Position numbers and translations under genes: made by a program. A DNA stretch of 64,000 nt from Mariniphaga sp040772505 (lineage in GTDB: Bacteria; Bacteroidota; Bacteroidia; Bacteroidales; Prolixibacteraceae): assembly GCA_040772505.1 (NCBI GenBank), contig JAXGYA010000012.1, forward strand, positions 1 through 64,000, read 5' to 3'. Every line of letters starts with the position of its first letter. Position 1 is the stretch's first letter. Below are positions 59,571 through 64,000 of this stretch, one piece after another. The notes below the pieces were generated by a model. The model had not been told where the DNA came from, did not search any database, and was given only the letters and a program-made list of their open reading frames with translations.

Positions 59571-62066
59571 CTAAAAGCTCCAAATCAGCCGGGCTTCTAC
59601 CATCCGGGGCTGCCCGGGAACAACCGTTGGCGTGCCTGCCAAACCACCCATGTAGCCGACACCTGAAAGATATTTCTCTTCCAGCAGATTGAACGCATGG
59701 ATTGCCAGGCTCACTTTCGGTTCAGTCATTTCCACTCCGAAATTAATGTTCAACAGCCCGTACGCCGGCTGCTCAAGTCCGGCAGAGTTTGCTTCAGTGA
59801 GCCAAAAATGCGATTTCCATGAATACCAGGGGGTGGCAAAAAACTTCAACCGGTGAGCAACATAAAACTTCATTGAAAATCCTGCGGAAAAGCTGTTTTC
59901 CGGCATTCGTGCAAAACTTTTGCCTGCATACAAGTAGTCACTGCCATCCATGGCGGTGGAGTCGAAAACGGAGTGCATGCGGGCATAGCTGCCAAACAAA
60001 TCCAACTCCCGGATAATGGCAACCTTCAGCGAAGTTTCCCCTCCGAATGAAGTTGCCTTGCCGTTGGCAGCCAGCTGTGTAGCGTTTTGTGCCCTGTCCA
60101 ACTGAAGGGTTTGCACATTGAAATGTTTTCGGTAGAAGCTGTTGACATCCCAGAAAATCCGCTTTTTTACGATGGTTTTCCAGCCGTATTCGGCGCCATA
60201 AACCCGCTCAGCACCCGTAACAAACGGAGTGCTGTTCCAGGTAAACTGCAAAACCTGTGGCCTCCTTCCGCGCACTGCATTGAGGTAAAAATTGAAGTTC
60301 TCTTTCAGCCGGTAGGTTATTCCTGCCTGACCGGTAAACGACAAACTGCTTTTTGTTACCTCTTTCAGCGAAGCGGGTGCATAGAAAAAATTGGGCACTG
60401 CACTCCCTTCGCCAACAGCTTCTCCGCCTGAGAAAATCGATTCCTGTGAATAGCTTAGCCAGTCAAGAACAGTGCGTGCTCCCAAGGTTAAAAACAGCCG
60501 TCGCGACCACTGGTGGGTTGCATGCATAAAAGCCTGTGCCGACTGTGTCCTTCTGGTACCAGACACATCTTCATTATGTTCAGCTCCGTAAACATCATCG
60601 AGGATTGGCAAAAAACTGTACGAGCCGGATTGTATATAGGAAATCAGCTGTTCATTTGAAGCCAATGAAAGCGTTGAATTTTCTTTTTCCAGAAGAAAAT
60701 TTACTCCGATTGAGCCATTTGTACGGCTTCTGCGCACAAAATTATACCGAAGCTCCTGAAAAAACAGGCGGTTTTCTGCCGCGTTGTCCAAATCCAGCGC
60801 AGGCAGAAAAGTTCCGTCGGCATCCCAACGCGAGGCGGCGTTGTTCTTTCGAAAAGAAGTAACCGAAGTCCAGTGGTTGTGCTCGTCTCTGAAAAGCTGA
60901 TAGGTTATTGAGGCATCCATCCATGAAACTTCCGAGCCAAGCTCCGTTCCTCTGTTGAGCGAAGCGCGGTAGTCAAATAGGGTGTTTTCTCCATTTTCAC
61001 CGGGTATATCCGGATTGATGAAAGCCATGCCGGGTTCATCGCTCTTGAGGTAGTTGAACTGCAAATCGATTTTGTGATTCCATGCGGGCATAAACCGCAC
61101 AGAGAACCTGCCTCCCAGCAAATTGTCACCGTTAAGTGTTCCTCCCGCACTATTTTTCACGTAACCGTTCCGGTCGTGATAAATTCCGGCAGCGCGCACA
61201 AGAAGCATATCTTCCACCACCGGTAAATTCACAGCTGCTTCAAGATTTTTGCTCCAAAAACTTCCGCCGCCTCCGCTCACAAAACCTCCAAATTTGTTTT
61301 CAGGTTTTTTGCCAATCAGATGCACGGCGCCGTTGAGTGCATTTCTGCCAAAAAGCACATTTTGGGGTCCCTTCACAATTTCAATCCGTTCCAGATCAAA
61401 ATACCTGGAGGGAAGACCATTTAAACGGGATACAGGCGCCTGATCGGAAAAAACAGCCACCGAAGGCGACAACTCGGGGAATCCGGATTGCCCGTTTGTT
61501 CCGTGGAGATATATTGCTAAGCTTCCGGTGACGGTTTTTTCAAAATCGGCACCGGGAATTGTTGAAAGCCTGCTCTGAAAATTTGTTCCTCCCGGATTTT
61601 CGATAAGTGAAGGCAAAATTAGATCAATTGCTGCCGGAATATCCGAAATTTGCTGTTCGCGCTTCTGCACCGACGACACGGCTTTGTCCAGCGGGACCTG
61701 CCCGCGTTCGAGAGTGATATAGTGGTCGTTGTTTCCCACATGCAGCATGTAATCAATGGTTTTCGTCTGAAAACCAAGACTGGAAACCCTCACTCTTTGT
61801 ATTCCGGTTGGGAGATCAGATAACATAAACTGCCCCGACTCATTGGAATGAACGAGCTTTTTTAATCCCTCCACCTCAGCACCAGCCCCGGGTATGGGAT
61901 TCCCGGCAACGTCTCGCACCAGACCACGAAAAACTACCTGCGGCAGTTTTTGGGCGGCAAATTCCACATCACGGTATTTTCGCTTCACTTTGCTGCGTTT
62001 TTTCGACTGAGAAAAAGCCGGGAGCGCAATAATTAATAAAAGAATAAATATCAGTCTCTTTTGCAT
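59571..62066 (-). CDS. TonB-dependent receptor with carboxypeptidase-like regulatory domain
   Basis: An 831-residue outer-membrane transporter. A signal peptide (1-20, ending FSQ) is followed by a carboxypeptidase-like regulatory domain (about 45-125; RGLVRDVAGNPIPGAGAEVE), a plug (about 135-255; SSVQKREQQISDIPAAIDLI, ERIEIVKGPQNVLFGRNA) and a barrel ending in RLIWSF. There is no STN domain, no TonB box was confidently read, and no SusD partner is adjacent, so a small ligand such as a siderophore, vitamin or metal complex is more likely than an oligosaccharide. A TACATTTG promoter box precedes it, so it is not simply a tail of argH. Confidence 0.92.
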   Translation of the reverse strand: MQKRLIFILLLIIALPAFSQSKKRSKVKRKYRDVEFAAQKLPQVVFRGLVRDVAGNPIPGAGAEVEGLKKLVHSNESGQFMLSDLPTGIQRVRVSSLGFQTKTIDYMLHVGNNDHYITLERGQVPLDKAVSSVQKREQQISDIPAAIDLILPSLIENPGGTNFQSRLSTIPGADFEKTVTGSLAIYLHGTNGQSGFPELSPSVAVFSDQAPVSRLNGLPSRYFDLERIEIVKGPQNVLFGRNALNGAVHLIGKKPENKFGGFVSGGGGSFWSKNLEAAVNLPVVEDMLLVRAAGIYHDRNGYVKNSAGGTLNGDNLLGGRFSVRFMPAWNHKIDLQFNYLKSDEPGMAFINPDIPGENGENTLFDYRASLNRGTELGSEVSWMDASITYQLFRDEHNHWTSVTSFRKNNAASRWDADGTFLPALDLDNAAENRLFFQELRYNFVRRSRTNGSIGVNFLLEKENSTLSLASNEQLISYIQSGSYSFLPILDDVYGAEHNEDVSGTRRTQSAQAFMHATHQWSRRLFLTLGARTVLDWLSYSQESIFSGGEAVGEGSAVPNFFYAPASLKEVTKSSLSFTGQAGITYRLKENFNFYLNAVRGRRPQVLQFTWNSTPFVTGAERVYGAEYGWKTIVKKRIFWDVNSFYRKHFNVQTLQLDRAQNATQLAANGKATSFGGETSLKVAIIRELDLFGSYARMHSVFDSTAMDGSDYLYAGKSFARMPENSFSAGFSMKFYVAHRLKFFATPWYSWKSHFWLTEANSAGLEQPAYGLLNINFGVEMTEPKVSLAIHAFNLLEEKYLSGVGYMGGLAGTPTVVPGQPRMVEARLIWSF

Positions 62067-62079
62067 TTTTCAGTTTTCT

Positions 62080-62087
62080 CAAATGTA
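62080..62087 (-). promoter_or_regulatory. -7 box before the TonB receptor gene
   Basis: The minus strand reads TACATTTG, matching TAnnTTTG, 14 bases before the start at 62066. No clear -33 TTTG is present. Confidence 0.42.
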
Positions 62088-62120
62088 TAAAACGAAATTT
62101 CATTTTTAAGAACCCTGCCC

Positions 62121-62152
62121 AGCCGGCTAAGAGTTAACCGGAAATGCCGGCT
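62121..62152 (-). terminator. Hairpin at the end of argH
   Basis: AGCCGGC (62121-62127) pairs with GCCGGCT (62146-62152), the arm touching the argH stop codon. It lacks a T run, so it may stabilise the mRNA end rather than terminate. Confidence 0.35.
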
Positions 62153-63498
62153 CACTCATTTCCATCCGAATTAAGCAGTCCGAAAATGGCTTCATCAATC
62201 TTTTCAAACCGGAATTCCTGAATGATTCTGTTCTTTTTTTCTGAGATTTCACTCAGACACAGATTTCCGATGCTTCCCTGGTGGCTGTGGCAAACCGTTT
62301 TCTCGGGACGGAAGTCGCCTGCTTCTATTTTTTCGGCAATCTGCCGGTAGGCTTCCCGGAACGGAATTCCCTGCAATACCAGCTTGTTCACCTCTTCCAC
62401 ACTAAAAAGAAAATCGTATTTGGGATCGTCCAGAATGTTTACATTCACCTGCAGCTTTTCCAGTGCAAGGGTAGCCATGGAAATGCAATCGTGCAGTTCG
62501 CCAAAAAGCGGAATGAAAATCTCCTTTATAATCTGTAAATCACGGAAATATCCGCCCGGCAGATTGTTTACAATCAATGAAATCTGCTGATTGGCGCCCT
62601 GAATTTTATTGCATTTTCCACGAATCAGTTCAAAAACATCGGGATTCTTTTTGTGAGGCATAATGCTTGAGCCGGTTGTAAACTCAGCAGGAAGTGTAAC
62701 AAAATTGAAGTTCTGGCTGTTGAAAAGACAAATTTCTCCTGCAAATCGGGATAAGGTAGCGGCTATATTTCCCAGAGCAAACGATACAATTTTTTCCATT
62801 TTCCCCCTGCCCATCTGGGCATAAACCACATTATAATTCATATTGCTGAAACCAAGCAAATCGGTAGTCAGCTGGCGGTCGAGAGGGAAAGAGGAACCGT
62901 AGCCTGCGGCTGAACCCAAAGGATTCTGATTGGTAATTTTGAATGCCGAAAGCAGCAGCTCCAGATCATCGGCAAGGCTTTCTGCGTAGGCGCCAAACCA
63001 CAATCCAAACGATGACGGCATTGCCACCTGAAGATGTGTGTAGCCGGGCATCAAAACCTCCTTAAACTGCTCGCTTCGATTCAGAAGAGTGTCCAGAAAC
63101 CGGTTTGTAACTTCAACTGTTTCGCGAATCCCCTGTCGTGCAAAGAGCTTCAAATCCAGCAAAACCTGATCGTTTCGCGAACGCCCGCTGTGAATCTTTT
63201 TGCCTAAATCGCCCAGCTCTTTTGTTAAGAGAAACTCAACCTGTGAATGCACATCTTCTACTCCCTCATCAATTACAAAATCGCCATCAACAGCCTTTTT
63301 GTAGAGTTTTTTCAAAGCGTTCAGCAAAACAGGAAGCTCCTCCTTTTCGATTAAACCAACTGATTCAAGCATCGTAACATGAGCCATTGAACCTAATATA
63401 TCATGTTCTGCAAGATGCAAATCCAGTTCGTTGTCTTTACCCACCGTAAACTTTTCAATGGCTTTGTTAACTGCAATCCCTTTTTCCCAAAGTTTCAT
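62152..63498 (-). CDS. argH: Argininosuccinate lyase
   Basis: ArgH splits argininosuccinate into arginine and fumarate, the last step of arginine synthesis. The 448 residues carry the fumarase-superfamily signature GSSIMPHKKNPDVFELIRG, plus SGRSRNDQV and VMPGYTHLQVAMPSSF. The frame opens earlier to 63555, but a TATATTTG promoter box at 63522-63529 falls inside that extension, so the ATG at 63498 (MKLWEKGIAVNKAIEKFT) is the true start. Other arg genes are not in the window; the next gene on this strand is a TonB receptor with its own promoter box. Confidence 0.95.
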   Translation of the reverse strand: MKLWEKGIAVNKAIEKFTVGKDNELDLHLAEHDILGSMAHVTMLESVGLIEKEELPVLLNALKKLYKKAVDGDFVIDEGVEDVHSQVEFLLTKELGDLGKKIHSGRSRNDQVLLDLKLFARQGIRETVEVTNRFLDTLLNRSEQFKEVLMPGYTHLQVAMPSSFGLWFGAYAESLADDLELLLSAFKITNQNPLGSAAGYGSSFPLDRQLTTDLLGFSNMNYNVVYAQMGRGKMEKIVSFALGNIAATLSRFAGEICLFNSQNFNFVTLPAEFTTGSSIMPHKKNPDVFELIRGKCNKIQGANQQISLIVNNLPGGYFRDLQIIKEIFIPLFGELHDCISMATLALEKLQVNVNILDDPKYDFLFSVEEVNKLVLQGIPFREAYRQIAEKIEAGDFRPEKTVCHSHQGSIGNLCLSEISEKKNRIIQEFRFEKIDEAIFGLLNSDGNE

Positions 63499-63521
63499 TC
63501 CTGATAAATTGAATTTTTTAA

Positions 63522-63529
63522 CAAATATA
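63522..63529 (-). promoter_or_regulatory. -7 box of the argH promoter
   Basis: The minus strand reads TATATTTG, an exact TAnnTTTG match, 23 bases before the ATG at 63498. It decides between two possible argH starts. Confidence 0.55.
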
Positions 63530-63592
63530 TGGATTTTGACAGGAAAAGGTTCCATAGGGTTTGAAATGATTCAATTTGGTACGATATGGTTC

Positions 63593-63862
63593 GATAAAGC
63601 TCTTTGCGTGAAACGGAAAGAATTGAGAATGGAGAATGACAATAGGCAGTTGGCAGTAGGCAAATGTTTATTGATTATTGATTATTTGATGTTTGTTGTT
63701 GGCTATACGCTGTTGGCTATTGGTTATTTGACAATTTCTGTCACCGGTTGCGCACATCAAAAGCATGCCCCGTTGGAACTTAATATGAATAACCCCGGAT
63801 AAGCCGTAGGTGCAATCCGGGGAAAACGCATCCCATCTCCACCGAGAACCCCAAAGGGGTTC
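63593..63862. repeat. Dispersed intergenic repeat mosaic
   Basis: The 445 bases from 63556 to the end hold no convincing gene. First comes degenerate TTGGCAGTTGGCTATTGG-like sequence (about 63640-63735), then a hairpin CCCCGGAT (63793-63800) with ATCCGGGG (63815-63822), then GAACCCC-AAA-GGGGTTC (63846-63862). This kind of arrangement is familiar from Bacteroidota intergenic regions. A chance frame crosses it but its product is repeat translation. Confidence 0.6.
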
Positions 63863-63912
63863 AACTGTGGAAAACTGAATCATGTTCAACAATAAACCAA
63901 TAAGGTTATGTT

Positions 63913-63945
63913 GAATTAATCGCAAATTTGTAAATTCGTGAATTG
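63913..63945. repeat. GAATTTGCG-type low-complexity repeat, copy 4
   Basis: Units GAATTAATCGC, AAATTTGT and AAATTCGTG followed by AATTG. It stands just before a CCTGCC-TTC-GGCAGG hairpin (63949-63963). Confidence 0.5.
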
Positions 63946-63968
63946 GCACCTGCCTTCGGCAGGAATTT

Positions 63969-64000
63969 ACGCCTGCCCGGAAACCAATCCCCCTTAATCC
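63969..64000. repeat. Dispersed intergenic element, inverted partial copy 2
   Basis: The bases GGAAACCAATCCCCCTTAAT closely match the minus strand of 2150-2178 and are cut by the right window edge. Near-identity at two distant intergenic places in opposite orientation marks it as a dispersed element. Confidence 0.5.

Noticed and set aside
63431..63802. A 123-codon plus-strand frame with a hydrophobic stretch
   Set aside because: It overlaps the start of argH and then translates intergenic repeats; the apparent membrane segment comes from TTGGCTATTGG-like units.
1..64000. CRISPR arrays, tRNA, rRNA, insertion sequences, prophage genes
   Set aside because: No regularly spaced repeats, no cloverleaf or rRNA sequence and no transposase or phage motif was seen; a dedicated search was not possible.

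Overview
The window is a contiguous stretch of chromosome from a Bacteroidota bacterium, most likely of the order Bacteroidales. The evidence is a SusC/SusD pair behind an ECF sigma factor and a FecR anti-sigma factor, the rpmB-rpmG-DUF4295-ftsY cluster, DUF6340, DUF6132 and GIN-domain proteins, a GH78 rhamnosidase, and promoters of the Bacteroidota type (TAnnTTTG, sometimes with TTTG 19 bases upstream). Shine-Dalgarno sites are mostly absent. No rRNA, tRNA, CRISPR array, transposase or phage gene was seen.

Layout. 1-4560: housekeeping genes (tex, cut by the left edge; ffh; folD). 4794-7657: an AT-rich block with a restriction endonuclease, a DNA methyltransferase carrying an N-terminal helix-turn-helix, and a MazE/MazF-type toxin-antitoxin pair; it looks acquired. 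7726-9764: two nucleotide-sugar enzymes (WbpB-like dehydrogenase, UDP-glucuronate 4-epimerase). 9861-17044: ECF sigma factor, FecR, SusC with an STN signalling domain, and SusD, ending in a strong terminator. 17233-19726: an acidic amino acid/dicarboxylate symporter and a beta-lactamase-fold lipoprotein whose three catalytic motifs are lost. 19809-21499 (minus): L28, L33, DUF4295 protein and FtsY. 21785-25760: SpmA-SpmB-like fusion and alpha-L-rhamnosidase. 25768-28947 (minus): HtpX and a multi-PAS histidine kinase. 29356-31678: a secreted protein and the ABC-F factor EttA. 31746-35619 (minus): GntR regulator, galactokinase and FucP-type sugar transporter, a galactose-use locus with a well-formed promoter.

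35857-44548: acyl-CoA ligase, nitroreductase, fructosamine-kinase-like protein, and a three-gene envelope cluster (VWA-type membrane protein plus two DUF6340 lipoproteins). 44664-54046: mostly unlinked metabolic and envelope genes (SUI1, esterase-like hydrolase, thioredoxin/DUF6132, NylB-like hydrolase, iron alcohol dehydrogenase, GIN protein, S41 protease). 54083-57717: PgpH-type c-di-AMP phosphodiesterase, C40 peptidase, a 30-residue membrane protein and a Nudix hydrolase. 57999-62066: a secreted protein, a lipoprotein and a TonB-dependent receptor. 62152-63498: argH. The right end (63556-64000) is a mosaic of dispersed intergenic repeats, one of them an inverted copy of an element near position 2150.

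The items most worth a second look are the structured leader in front of susC with two competing helices, the inactivated beta-lactamase-like lipoprotein, the VWA/DUF6340 cluster, an apparently zinc-less LytM-like protein, and the nested-hairpin and composite intergenic repeats. All assignments were made by reading sequence and recalling families; no database search was run.
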